A stretch of 64,000 nucleotides of DNA from assembly GCA_030432635.1 (NCBI GenBank), contig JAUIMB010000013.1:1-64000 (forward strand), in the 5' to 3' direction. The number at the start of each line of letters is the position of its first letter. The first letter of the stretch is position 1. This document shows positions 17,413 to 25,489 of the stretch, piece after piece. This stretch comes from Bacteroidia bacterium. GTDB taxonomy: Bacteria > Bacteroidota > Bacteroidia > Flavobacteriales > Flavobacteriaceae. A model generated the notes under the pieces. That model was given only the letters and a program-made list of their open reading frames with translations. It searched no databases and was not told the DNA's origin. The position numbers and the translations under genes are program-made.

Positions 17413-17802
17413 ATGAAAAGTATAATTCTCTTACTGTTTATAGGTGTTCTGACTTTCTCATGTTCTCGATCAGAAAAAAATAAGGTTAAAAAAATTAATC
17501 ATTTCAAAACGGAAATGAACAAACTCAACGATTCATCCAACTACTATTTTGATATCGGAATCAAACTACTCAATGACGGAATTGAAGCAAGTATTATTAC
17601 TGATTCAATTCAATCCAAATTAATCTATTATCAATCTATCATTGATAAAAAAGCTAAAGAATTTCAGAAAACAGCAGAAGAACTCAATCTTACACCTAAT
17701 GAATATGATGAAGTTTTCAATGAATTGAACACAAAATTTAAGTCCAGCTATGAAAAATATGAGTACTTAAAAATCAATGGAGTAACCTTAAATTCACGTT
17801 AG
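17413..17802 (+). CDS. Small helical lipoprotein of unknown function
   Basis: 129 aa. MKSIILLLFIGVLTFSC gives a lipoprotein signal with Cys17. The mature part is charged and helical, with heptad-like spacing (LIYYQSIIDKKAKEFQKTAEEL, YDEVFNELNTKFKSSYEKYEYL), probably a short coiled coil. No family recognised. The TAG stop (17800-17802) overlaps the inverse core of site K. The gene is intact and flanked by attC-like ends, as expected for a cassette. Confidence 0.7.
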   Translation: MKSIILLLFIGVLTFSCSRSEKNKVKKINHFKTEMNKLNDSSNYYFDIGIKLLNDGIEASIITDSIQSKLIYYQSIIDKKAKEFQKTAEELNLTPNEYDEVFNELNTKFKSSYEKYEYLKINGVTLNSR

Positions 17803-17977
17803 ACAACAATGAGTTATGTTCCATTGCTAGCAATGAACAACTTTTAAAACCCTTAAGTAAAATTCACTATATTTAAAACACGGAATTTAGTGCTGAACAG
17901 TGCGCATTTTCCATTGAAAATCCAGCCGCACTCGTGCGCTGTCATTACGCAGCAGACCATATACAAACACGTTGTGT
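17801..17977 (+). repeat. attC-like site K (type II)
   Basis: Inverse core AGACAAC (17801-17807), diverged left arm AATGAGTTATGTTCCATTGC, central AAATTCACTATATTTAAAAC and GC-rich hairpin, right arm ACCATATACAAACAC and core GTTGTGT (17971-17977). Confidence 0.75.
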
Positions 17978-18003
17978 TTTACTATTTAACCAACCTTTAC
18001 TGA

Positions 18004-18768
18004 ATGATAAAATTCTTTAGAAATATCCGTCGCTCACTCATAAACCAAAATAAAACAGGCAAATACCTCAAGTACGCCATTGGAGAAATTATTCTGGTAG
18101 TCATAGGTATTCTCATTGCACTTCAAATTAATAATTGGAATGAAAGGCGAAAAAATAAAATGGCTGAAGCTGATTATTACTGTAGAATTTTAGATGACTT
18201 TGAACTTAATGAAAAATTAATTGATGATACTTCTGAACTCATAAACAAAAAAATAGAGCTCTGCAAAGAATTGATATTGGATTTAAACAAAATACCAAAT
18301 GACAGAGCTGAAATACTTAATAAATTTGTAACTGCCTTAAGACAAGACGTTTTTGTACCTAGCACTATCGCTTTTGAAGACATAACATCGTCGGGACAGT
18401 TAAAACTGCTGACAGATTTGGAACTTAAGAACAGACTCATTCAGCACAGTACATTTATGAACAATATTTTAAATCTACTTCAAGAGAATAGGAATGAAAT
18501 TCTTAAAAGAATGAGTGATTATGAATTAATAGTTGATTTTGGATACCAAGATATAAATTACCTTAATCAAGTACTCGGCAAAGAACTAGTGGGTCTATTG
18601 CCAAAAAACGATTGGACAAATGAGCCAAATAATCCAATATTCGTGAAGTTTCAAGATAATCTCGTAGTATTTATTGCCATGCTAATAAGACAGAAGCAAC
18701 ACTTATCCAATTTGAAAAAGGAAATGCAAGAACCTATAGGATTATTAAAAGAAAAAGAATGTAAATAA
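18004..18768 (+). CDS. DUF6090 family membrane protein (paralogue 1)
   Basis: 254 aa. N-terminal signature of DUF6090: IKFFRNIRRSLINQNKTGKYLKYAIGE (in parts), then one membrane helix IILVVIGILIALQINNWNE (~residues 29-47), then a cytoplasmic or periplasmic helical domain of ~200 aa. The paralogue at 25490 shares the N-terminal 45 residues closely while the rest diverges. DUF6090 is widespread and multi-copy in Flavobacteriia; no function is established. 27 nt after the attC core. Followed by an AraC regulator and a serine hydrolase in the same unit. Confidence 0.85.
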   Translation: MIKFFRNIRRSLINQNKTGKYLKYAIGEIILVVIGILIALQINNWNERRKNKMAEADYYCRILDDFELNEKLIDDTSELINKKIELCKELILDLNKIPNDRAEILNKFVTALRQDVFVPSTIAFEDITSSGQLKLLTDLELKNRLIQHSTFMNNILNLLQENRNEILKRMSDYELIVDFGYQDINYLNQVLGKELVGLLPKNDWTNEPNNPIFVKFQDNLVVFIAMLIRQKQHLSNLKKEMQEPIGLLKEKECK

Positions 18769-18787
18769 CGAAAAAACAGTATGTTGT

Positions 18788-19609
18788 ATGCAAACTGAAG
18801 AAAACAAAATGAACAAACTAAAAACAGGAGAATTTTACGGAAAACATTATCAAAAGTTAGCTTCAGAAAATTTTATAATTACCGACACAGAATACACACA
18901 CAGTAAAGTTGATTGGCATTATCACGAAAATCCATATTTCACATATCTGCTTCAAGGCAAACTATTTGAATCAAACAAAAAAGAATCCTACTATTTAGAG
19001 TCAGGCAACTTGTTATTTCATAATTGGCAAGATTCACATTACAATATAAAACCGCCAGAATTCACAAGAGGTTTTCATATTGAACTAAATGAGAATTGGT
19101 TTTCAAATTTTGATATTCAAGTAACAGATTTTGAAGGGAGTATTAATCTGAAAAATCCTTTAATTAAAAATTCAATGAACAAAGTATTCGTTGAATCTAA
19201 AATAAACGACGATTATTCAAATTTAAGTATAGACATCTTATTAGTTGAAATATTCAGTCATTTAAAGGATACTAGAGAAATAAAATCTAAAAATCCTATT
19301 TGGGTAAAAAAACTTCAAGAACTACTCTTTGAAGAAGACATCGATTACACTTTAAAAGATTTAAGTTCAATTTTAGGTTTACATCCAGTTCATTTATCAA
19401 GAGAATTTAGTAAGCATTTTGGAACAAGTTTAGGAAACTACATAAGACTGATAAAAGTCAATCAAGCGTTTAACCTAATCGTTTCAAATAAATACTCCAT
19501 GACAGAAATTTGTTACAAATGTGGTTTTTACGACCAAAGTCATTTTATCAAAAACTTCAAACGAATTTACCGCACTACACCAACAAAATTTTTAAGGAAA
19601 ATTTCCTAA
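18788..19609 (+). CDS. AraC-family transcriptional regulator, cupin-type sensor
   Basis: 273 aa. The N-terminal half is cupin-like (WHYHENPYFTYLLQGKLFE, LLFHNWQDSHYN). Residues ~175-273 hold two HTH motifs (YTLKDLSSILGLHPVHLSREFSK; SMTEICYKCGFYDQSHFIKNFKR) ending in TTPTKFLRK. An alternative start is the ATG at 18809. It sits 72 nt upstream of the serine hydrolase at 19681 and may control it. The 19-nt gap before it contains a GTTGTATG stretch that could be a collapsed attC, but this is weak. Confidence 0.85.
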   Translation: MQTEENKMNKLKTGEFYGKHYQKLASENFIITDTEYTHSKVDWHYHENPYFTYLLQGKLFESNKKESYYLESGNLLFHNWQDSHYNIKPPEFTRGFHIELNENWFSNFDIQVTDFEGSINLKNPLIKNSMNKVFVESKINDDYSNLSIDILLVEIFSHLKDTREIKSKNPIWVKKLQELLFEEDIDYTLKDLSSILGLHPVHLSREFSKHFGTSLGNYIRLIKVNQAFNLIVSNKYSMTEICYKCGFYDQSHFIKNFKRIYRTTPTKFLRKIS

Positions 19610-19680
19610 TGCTAATTTTATACAATTTTGGAAAATTTAATAATCTCATCTTTGTTTCTTCATCAACAAATAATCAAACA

Positions 19681-21336
19681 ATGAGACTTCAAAGTATCAC
19701 AACTTACTTCTTTATCCTTTTCACATTTAGTCTGTTTAGTCAAAACATGGCAGATTATACAAGCGGTTGGGAAGGCAAAATAGAAAACCCAAAAACATTT
19801 AGTTTTATAGTCGTGATAGAAAATTTAAAGACTGATAATCCTATTTTTAAAATTTCTAATGAAAAAACATTGATTGATCAGTCATTCAAAATTGATTTAG
19901 ATAAACATATAAAAATTCAAATAAGTGAAAATTTATCTTTTATTGGTGATTTATCGAAAAATGGCAAAGAAATAAACGGATTTATCAAATCTGGTTTACT
20001 GTTGTATCATATTAAACTTACCAAATCGAAAACCAACTCCTTTGTAGGAGCTTGGAATATATTAATGGTGGACGAACTTAAATCTCCAAACTTTTATTTA
20101 AGTGTAGAGAACGGTTCGGGTGATGATTTTCAAGCATATCCTATTCTTGCCGATGACCGTTTTACAGGAACTTGGTGTGCGAATTTCCAAAAGAAAAATG
20201 ACAGTATTTTCTTTTTAGATTTCAAAACAGGATTAAAATTTAAAGGAAAACTATTTCCCCAAAAAATTAAGTTAGGAATTTATTTAGGAGGTCACTTGGT
20301 TATGCAGACAGACTTAAAAAAATCTCAATCCGATTGGGAAATAGGTGGATTTGTAACCAATAGAAATAACGGGAATCTTCAACTTACGGAAATGGAATCG
20401 CTCATTATAAAAGATTCACTGCCCAATACGCATTCTGTTTTAATTTCAAAAAATGGTAGGATTATTTATGAAAACTATTTTGACGGCTACAATGCACAAA
20501 TTCCTCATGATACGCGTTCAGCATCAAAAAGTATTTCATCTGCCATAGTTGGTATAGCAAAAGAAAAATCATTATTTAATAATGTTAAACAATCTATTTT
20601 TGATTTTTTGCCTAAAGCATACCAAATTTATAAAGATAGTTTGAAAAATAAAATAGACCTAAAAAGTTTGTTAACCATGAGTTCAGGCTTAGACGCTGTC
20701 GATTTTGGGATAAATCGAAAATCCTTGGCTTCAGAAGATAGTTACCAATCGACACAAGACTGGACAAAAACAATTTTGCAAGCGCCAATGATTAATGAGC
20801 CCAACACACATGCCAACTATGGTTCAGCAAATCCTTATCTTCTTGGTGTTGCAATGGACTCTGTTGTTTCTGAAAGGTTGGAATTGTTTATGGACAAAAA
20901 TTTATTTCAAAAAATAGGCATTTCAAATTACATTATCCAAACCGATAGGGTTGGTCGTCCATACTTTGGTGGTGGAATGTACTTGACACCAAGAGATATG
21001 ATGAAATTTGGAGAATTATATCTTAATAAAGGGAAATCGAATGGAGAGCAAATTTTGTCAGAAGATTGGATTCAAAACACTTTTAAAAATTATCTTGTTT
21101 TAGAAAATACAGTCGATAAGAATGGTTACGGATATTTATGGTGGCATTACAAATACGATTTTAACGGAACTTCCATAGAATCAATCGAGGCAAGAGGTGC
21201 TGGTGGGCAATATATTTTTGTAATTCCTAAATTAGAGATGGTCGTTGTCATAACATCTGGAAATTATAGAAACGGAAAAACACAACAACCTGAGTTAATT
21301 TTAGAAAGATATATTTTACCTTACATTGAACACTGA
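19681..21336 (+). CDS. Secreted serine hydrolase, beta-lactamase class C/PBP4* type
   Basis: 551 aa from ATG 19681, which gives a clean signal (MRLQSITTYFFILFTFSLFSQ); the frame also opens upstream inside the AraC gene, but that is a shadow. Residues ~30-210 are a beta-rich N-terminal domain of unknown role. The catalytic domain has SASKS (S-x-x-K) after DTRSA, the second-motif Tyr in HANYGSAN, GGGMYLTPRDMMKFGELYLN and the late GAGGQYIFVIP region. Acts on a peptide or ester in the periplasm; antibiotic resistance is not implied. Paralogous enzymes lie at 43446 and 59328. Confidence 0.88.
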   Translation: MRLQSITTYFFILFTFSLFSQNMADYTSGWEGKIENPKTFSFIVVIENLKTDNPIFKISNEKTLIDQSFKIDLDKHIKIQISENLSFIGDLSKNGKEINGFIKSGLLLYHIKLTKSKTNSFVGAWNILMVDELKSPNFYLSVENGSGDDFQAYPILADDRFTGTWCANFQKKNDSIFFLDFKTGLKFKGKLFPQKIKLGIYLGGHLVMQTDLKKSQSDWEIGGFVTNRNNGNLQLTEMESLIIKDSLPNTHSVLISKNGRIIYENYFDGYNAQIPHDTRSASKSISSAIVGIAKEKSLFNNVKQSIFDFLPKAYQIYKDSLKNKIDLKSLLTMSSGLDAVDFGINRKSLASEDSYQSTQDWTKTILQAPMINEPNTHANYGSANPYLLGVAMDSVVSERLELFMDKNLFQKIGISNYIIQTDRVGRPYFGGGMYLTPRDMMKFGELYLNKGKSNGEQILSEDWIQNTFKNYLVLENTVDKNGYGYLWWHYKYDFNGTSIESIEARGAGGQYIFVIPKLEMVVVITSGNYRNGKTQQPELILERYILPYIEH

Positions 21337-21451
21337 ATATATGGTTATAGTGTTAAAAAAACTCCCGGATTTCAAACGAAATCCTGCAACGCTTCCCTCC
21401 TTTTTAACAAACTTAGGTGCAACACTTCAAACCTTACACAACACGTTGTGC
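21337..21451 (+). repeat. attC-like site L (type I, left arm lost)
   Basis: Begins ATATGGTTATAGTG with no inverse core; central hairpin GGATTTC/GAAATCC intact; CTTCCCTCCTTTTT; right arm ACCTTACACAACAC and core GTTGTGC (21445-21451). Confidence 0.7.
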
Positions 21452-21531
21452 CAAATTAAGACAAGTCTGCAAACACAAACGCTTTCGGCTTAATTTCAAC
21501 TTCTAAAGAAAAAATTTGACAAAATATTTGT

Positions 21532-21576
21532 GTAGCTAAATGACTTCATATATATTTGTAGCCAAATAACTTCATA
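21532..21576 (+). promoter_or_regulatory. Tandem direct repeat and -7 box before the ArsR-type gene
   Basis: GTAGCTAAATGACTTCATA (21532-21550) is repeated as GTAGCCAAATAACTTCATA (21558-21576), 26 bp apart, ending at the start codon. A Bacteroidota -7 box TATATTTG (21551-21558) lies between them. This is a probable auto-operator: a protein bound there would block the promoter. Confidence 0.65.
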
Positions 21577-21909
21577 ATGAAATTAAGAAGAGACATATTT
21601 CAAGCGATTTCCGACCCAACAAGGCGTGCAATATTGGTATTGTTAACATCACAAACCATGACAGCAGGAGCAATTGCGGAAAACTTTGATGCAGCAAGAC
21701 CTACCATTTCAAAACACATTCAAATTTTGAACGAATGTGAACTTGTAGAAGCAACCCAAAAAGGTCGAGAAATCTACTACGAACTGAAAATCGAAAAAAT
21801 GAAAGAAATAGATAAATGGTTAGAGCAATTCAGAAAGATTTGGGAAAACCGTTTTGACCAACTTGACAATTTATTATCAACACTTAAAAATAAGAAAAAT
21901 GAAAAATAG
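21577..21909 (+). CDS. ArsR-family transcriptional regulator
   Basis: 110 aa winged helix: [67 protein letters not shown] (in parts), the ArsR subfamily normally paired with SRPBCC genes. It lacks metal-binding Cys clusters, so it probably senses something else or acts through its partner. Its stop overlaps the start of the next gene by 11 nt, so the two are co-translated. Direct repeats in front of it suggest autoregulation. Confidence 0.9.
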   Translation: MKLRRDIFQAISDPTRRAILVLLTSQTMTAGAIAENFDAARPTISKHIQILNECELVEATQKGREIYYELKIEKMKEIDKWLEQFRKIWENRFDQLDNLLSTLKNKKNEK

Positions 21910-22405
21910 CCTTTTATTCAACTTTAAAGTAAACAAAGAAAACAACACTGTAAATGTCGAAAGGGAATTTGCCGCAAACCTCGATTTAGTCTGGGACGCT
22001 TGGACTAAACCAGAGTTACTTGACCAATGGTGGGCACCAAAACCATATAAAGCCATAACAAAATCTATGGATTTTAGAGAAGGAGGCACATGGTTGTATT
22101 ATATGTTAAGTCCTGAAAATCAAAAGCATTGGTGTAAAAACGACTATTTGAAGATTAATCCAAAAAAAAACTATTCGGGATTAGATGCATTTTGTGATGA
22201 ACATGGCAATGTAAACCAAAATATGCCAAGAACGAAATGGACAAACACATTTACCGCAGAAGATGCTAAAAAAACACTCGTATCAATCGTTTCAACTTAT
22301 GAAAAACTTTCTGACTTGGAACTAGTTATAAAAATGGGCTTCCAAGAAGGATTTACTGCAGGTTTAAACCAATTAGATGAATTATTGGAAAAATTAAGGA
22401 ACTAA
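21899..22405 (+). CDS. SRPBCC (AHSA1-like) protein
   Basis: 168 aa from ATG 21899. [31 protein letters not shown] at ~20-50 is the typical AHSA1/SRPBCC opening; [12 protein letters not shown] and the final [25 protein letters not shown] helix complete the fold, a cavity for a small hydrophobic ligand. It is co-transcribed with the ArsR gene, a common pairing in which the ligand-binding protein and repressor work together. The next 160 bp to site M contain nothing recognisable. Confidence 0.88.
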   Translation: MKNSLLFNFKVNKENNTVNVEREFAANLDLVWDAWTKPELLDQWWAPKPYKAITKSMDFREGGTWLYYMLSPENQKHWCKNDYLKINPKKNYSGLDAFCDEHGNVNQNMPRTKWTNTFTAEDAKKTLVSIVSTYEKLSDLELVIKMGFQEGFTAGLNQLDELLEKLRN

Positions 22406-22567
22406 AAATGAAAAAGAATAGAATCATCTTTTAGATATCTACAGACTTTATACTTCTGTTTGAGCACAAATGCCAATAATATAAATAGGCAGAGTACTTG
22501 CTGTATCGTATTTCTACAATCATAAATTGAGGAAAATCAACTGAAAGAATGAAACGGGAAAAACTGC

Positions 22568-22696
22568 CTTCAACAAAATGTATAGTTCATAGTGATTAAT
22601 CAAAACTCACGGATTTCTAACGAAATCCTGCAACCCTTCCCTCCTTTTTGACTAACTTAGGCTACAACACTACAAACCATGCGCAACACGTTGTAG
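22568..22696 (+). repeat. attC-like site M (type I)
   Basis: Inverse core CTTCAAC (22568-22574), AAAATGTATAGTTCATAG, central hairpin GGATTTC/GAAATCC, CTTCCCTCCTTTTTG, right arm AACCATGCGCAACAC and core GTTGTAG (22690-22696). The inverse core does not match the start of its own cassette well. Confidence 0.8.
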
Positions 22697-22716
22697 ATCA
22701 TAAACTAAATTAAGTA

Positions 22717-23259
22717 ATGGAATATTCCGATTTACTAAATACGCTCGCTCAGATATCTTTAGGAACTCTTGGTTTTACAGGAGTTGTTGTTGCTTTGAAA
22801 CATAGATTAGACGATTAGGATAATTATGAAAAAATACGTTTTCAAGCTTTAGTCACTACAACTTTGACAGCTTTAGTTGGATCTCTATTACCACAAATAA
22901 TTAGTATAGCCACTGAGAATAATTCTCAAATATGGCGATTGGCAAACTTAGGCATTGGACTAATGCATCTGGCAAACTTCAGCTCCATTATTTACGCAGC
23001 TGTGAAAAATAAAATCAAACCTGAATTTAGAGGATTCAAAGATATATTAGATACCATAATTGGCCCAGCTTTAATAGTATTACATTTTGTAGCTGCATTA
23101 GGTTACATTCCTTGGTTAAAACTATTGTTTGTTATCGGAATCTTGCAACAGCTGTATATTGGGATTAGTAACTTTCTAGTTTTTATCAGTTGGAAAAAAA
23201 GTGACTTAAGCCGTTTACACCCTAAAACAACATTTATGGCGCATTGCTTATTCGGTTAA
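22717..23259 (+). pseudogene. Four-helix membrane protein gene with in-frame amber codon
   Basis: From the ATG at 22717 the frame reads MEYSDLLNTLAQISLGTLG, FTGVVVALKHRLDD, then TAG at 22816-22818, and continues in the same frame DNYEKIRFQALVTTTLTALVGSLLPQI to the stop at 23257-23259. Without the amber it would be a 180-aa protein with four or five membrane segments (LIVLHFVAALGYIPWLKLLFVIGILQQLYIG). It is either a recent pseudogene or is translated from an internal start. The last codons (KTTFMAHCLFG) lie inside attC-like site N. Confidence 0.7.
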
Positions 23260-23396
23260 GTGAAAGAAAAAATCTAACGTAAGATTCACTATATTTAAAG
23301 CATGGAAAACCTGAACCAACCAACGTCTTTTTCCATTGGAAATCTAGCCGTACTCGTGTACAGAATTCCCGCAACTAAAATAATATACCGTTGTGC
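23222..23396 (+). repeat. attC-like site N (type II), overlapping a coding end
   Basis: Inverse core CTAAAAC (23222-23228), left arm AACATTTATGGCGCATTGC, centre ATTCACTATATTTAAAGCA and a weakened GC hairpin, degraded right arm, core GTTGTGC (23390-23396). The inverse core complements the cassette start TTGTAGA at 5 of 7 positions. Confidence 0.7.
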
Positions 23397-23414
23397 CTCA
23401 TTAATCAGCAATCA

Positions 23415-24614
23415 ATGAAAAAAATAAACTTACTATACTTTTTATGTTTCTTATTTAGCTATATCAATGCACAAAATAACAACGATATAACTATTGGTAA
23501 GATTGACAATGTAAATTCCAAGATTTTAAATGAAAACAGAAAAATATTAGTCCACGTTCCAATAGATAATCCTTATGACAAAAACACGTATCCTGTTGTC
23601 TATCTATTAGATGGAGATGCGCATTTTTATTCAGTCGTTGGAATGATAAGACAGTTAAGTTCTGTCAACGGAAATACAATTTGCCCTAAAATGATTGTAG
23701 TTGGAATTTCAAATACAGATAGAACAAGGGATTTGTCACCAACCAAGGGAGAATCGGTCAATTCTGGTGGAGGTGATAATTTTATCGCATTCCTTGAAAA
23801 GGAACTTATTCCGTACATAGATTCAAAATATCCAACAATACACTATCGCACATTTATCGGACATTCGCTTGGAGGATTGACCGTAATGAATAGTCTAGTA
23901 AAAAAACCTGAATTATTCAATGCATATGTTGCAATTGACCCATCAATGTGGTGGGATAATGAAAATTTGTTGAATAAAATTAAAACTATAGCATTCCGCG
24001 ATGGATATAATAATAAGACGCTTTTCTTAGGAATAGCAAATACTATAAGAAATGGCAAGGACATCGTAAATGTACAAAACGACACAACACAAGCAAACAG
24101 ACATATTCGAGCTATTCTTAAACTCAACTCTTACCTAATGAATAATACTCAAATGGAACTATCCTTTAAAGGGAAATATTACGAAGATAATGACCATGGC
24201 TCGGTTCCTTTAATTGCTGAATATGATGCTTTACGTTTCATTTTTGATTTTTATGGTGATTTCAAACTTAGCGAAAATGATTATCTAAATCCTAATATTG
24301 ACATTTTGGGCAAACTAGAGGAACACTACAACAAACTATCAAAAGGCTTTGGAATAAAAATAATACCAAACGAATTCGTTGTAAATGATTTAGGTAAGAA
24401 ACTACTAAGAAAAAAACAATTTGAGAAAGCCTATAAGGTATTTCAAATGAACATAAATAATTATCCTAATAGTTCGAACACCAACGAAGCAATGGGAGAT
24501 TATTATATGGCGATTGGAAAAAATGAAAAAGCCATTAAAAGTTACAAAAAAGCAGTCTCAATAAGTGATGATTCATTCTTAAAAGAAAAGATAATCAAGC
24601 TAGAAAACAATTAA
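23415..24614 (+). CDS. Secreted alpha/beta-hydrolase esterase with TPR tail (paralogue 2)
   Basis: 399 aa from ATG 23415, where the signal peptide starts (MKKINLLYFLCFLFSYINAQ). PF00756-like esterase domain: ILVHVPIDNPYD, YPVVYLLDGDAHFYSV, VVGISNTDRTRDLSPT, nucleophile elbow GHSLGG near residue 145, and DNDHGSVPL with the catalytic His. C-terminal TPR-like helices (AYKVFQMNINNYPNSSNTNEAMGDYY). Same layout as the 5254 gene, with shared blocks such as ELIPYIDS and RTRDL, so the two cassettes carry duplicated cargo. Confidence 0.87.
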   Translation: MKKINLLYFLCFLFSYINAQNNNDITIGKIDNVNSKILNENRKILVHVPIDNPYDKNTYPVVYLLDGDAHFYSVVGMIRQLSSVNGNTICPKMIVVGISNTDRTRDLSPTKGESVNSGGGDNFIAFLEKELIPYIDSKYPTIHYRTFIGHSLGGLTVMNSLVKKPELFNAYVAIDPSMWWDNENLLNKIKTIAFRDGYNNKTLFLGIANTIRNGKDIVNVQNDTTQANRHIRAILKLNSYLMNNTQMELSFKGKYYEDNDHGSVPLIAEYDALRFIFDFYGDFKLSENDYLNPNIDILGKLEEHYNKLSKGFGIKIIPNEFVVNDLGKKLLRKKQFEKAYKVFQMNINNYPNSSNTNEAMGDYYMAIGKNEKAIKSYKKAVSISDDSFLKEKIIKLENN

Positions 24615-24737
24615 AAACAAGGCCGTTTAAAGTGTTAAATCATGGTTTGTGGATTTCAAGGGAAATCCTGCCACTCTTCACGCTTTTTTAACTAACTTAG
24701 GCTGCCACACTACAAACTATATACGAAGGCGTTGTGT
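24613..24737 (+). repeat. attC-like site O (type I, diverged)
   Basis: Degraded left end AAAAACAAGGCCGTTTAAAGTG, centre GGATTTCAAGGGAAATCC, CTTTTTTAACTAACTTAGGC, right arm AACTATATACGAAGGC and core GTTGTGT (24731-24737). Confidence 0.65.
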
Positions 24738-24815
24738 GTCATACCTAAAAACGAAACTCAAAGGAAAACAGAACAGCCGAAAACCAACCAAAGTAGGCAC
24801 TAAACAATTAGAATT

Positions 24816-25334
24816 ATGAAAAAACCATCTTGCCGATTGACTATTCTTGCAACTTTTTGCGTATTAACTTTTGGATTACACAGTTGCGAACAAAAGCAAA
24901 ACGAAGAAACAAAAGAAGTTGAAAAAAAAGTAACGGTTAAATCCGAAAAACCTGAATATTTTCTGTTACGGCCAGAAGTGGAAAAAGCTTACGGTTATTC
25001 CCATGCTGTAAAAATTGGAAATAGTATTAAAATTTCAGGAGCAGTAAGTATGGACAATGAAGGAAATCCAACTGCGATTGGAGATATAGAACAACAGATA
25101 AAAAACTGTTATGCTGATTTGGAAAAAATATTAAAACACTATGGTTGCACATTTGACGATGTGGTAAAAGAGGATATATTCACAACTGATATGGCACAAA
25201 TGCTTGAAAAATCAGCCTATCGAGCTGAAATCTATAAAAACGGATTTCCAACTGGATCTTGGCTTGAAGTAAAAGGATTAGCGTTACCTGAATTTATGGT
25301 TGAAATCGAACTTGAAGCACACAAACCTGAATAA
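24816..25334 (+). CDS. RidA/YjgF-fold lipoprotein, catalytic Arg not conserved
   Basis: 172 aa. MKKPSCRLTILATFCVLTFGLHSC gives a lipoprotein signal with lipobox Cys24, followed by a ~25-aa charged linker. Residues ~50-172 are the RidA fold: YGYSHAVKIGNSIKISGAVSMD, IEQQIKNCYADLEKILKHYGCTFDDVVKEDIFTTDM, then FPTGSWLEVKGLALPEFMVEIELEA. Cytoplasmic RidA deaminases have an Arg in the P-x-R-S-x-V-E-V motif; here the aligned residue is Gly (PTGS). So this is an exported RidA-like protein unlikely to have the classical imine deaminase activity. Single-gene cassette. Confidence 0.85.
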   Translation: MKKPSCRLTILATFCVLTFGLHSCEQKQNEETKEVEKKVTVKSEKPEYFLLRPEVEKAYGYSHAVKIGNSIKISGAVSMDNEGNPTAIGDIEQQIKNCYADLEKILKHYGCTFDDVVKEDIFTTDMAQMLEKSAYRAEIYKNGFPTGSWLEVKGLALPEFMVEIELEAHKPE

Positions 25335-25344
25335 AAGTACGAAC

Positions 25345-25465
25345 GCACAACAATGTTTATAATGTTAAACAAGACTTACAGATTTCTAGCGAAACTCTGT
25401 CACACTCCAAGCCTTTTTAACTAACTTAGGTGCTACACTATAAAGCAAATACAAAAACGTTGTAC
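25345..25465 (+). repeat. attC-like site P (type I)
   Basis: Inverse core GCACAAC (25345-25351) complements the RidA cassette start (TTGTGTGT at 24732; 7 of 8). Left arm AATGTTTATAATGTTAA, centre GATTTCTAGCGAAACTC, right arm AGCAAATACAAAAAC, core GTTGTAC (25459-25465). Confidence 0.72.
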
Positions 25466-25489
25466 TGCGTTATAATTCACTATTAACCA

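Noticed and set aside
18766-18790. Collapsed attC between the DUF6090 gene and the AraC gene
   Set aside because: AAATAACGAAA and ATGTTGTATGC resemble the two ends of a site, but the stretch is only ~25 bp with no hairpin, so chance is likely.
19681-21336. Beta-lactam resistance gene
   Set aside because: The S-x-x-K serine hydrolases here and at 43446 and 59328 are of the broad PBP4*/class C-like family, mostly esterases or peptidases; nothing specific indicates antibiotic hydrolysis.
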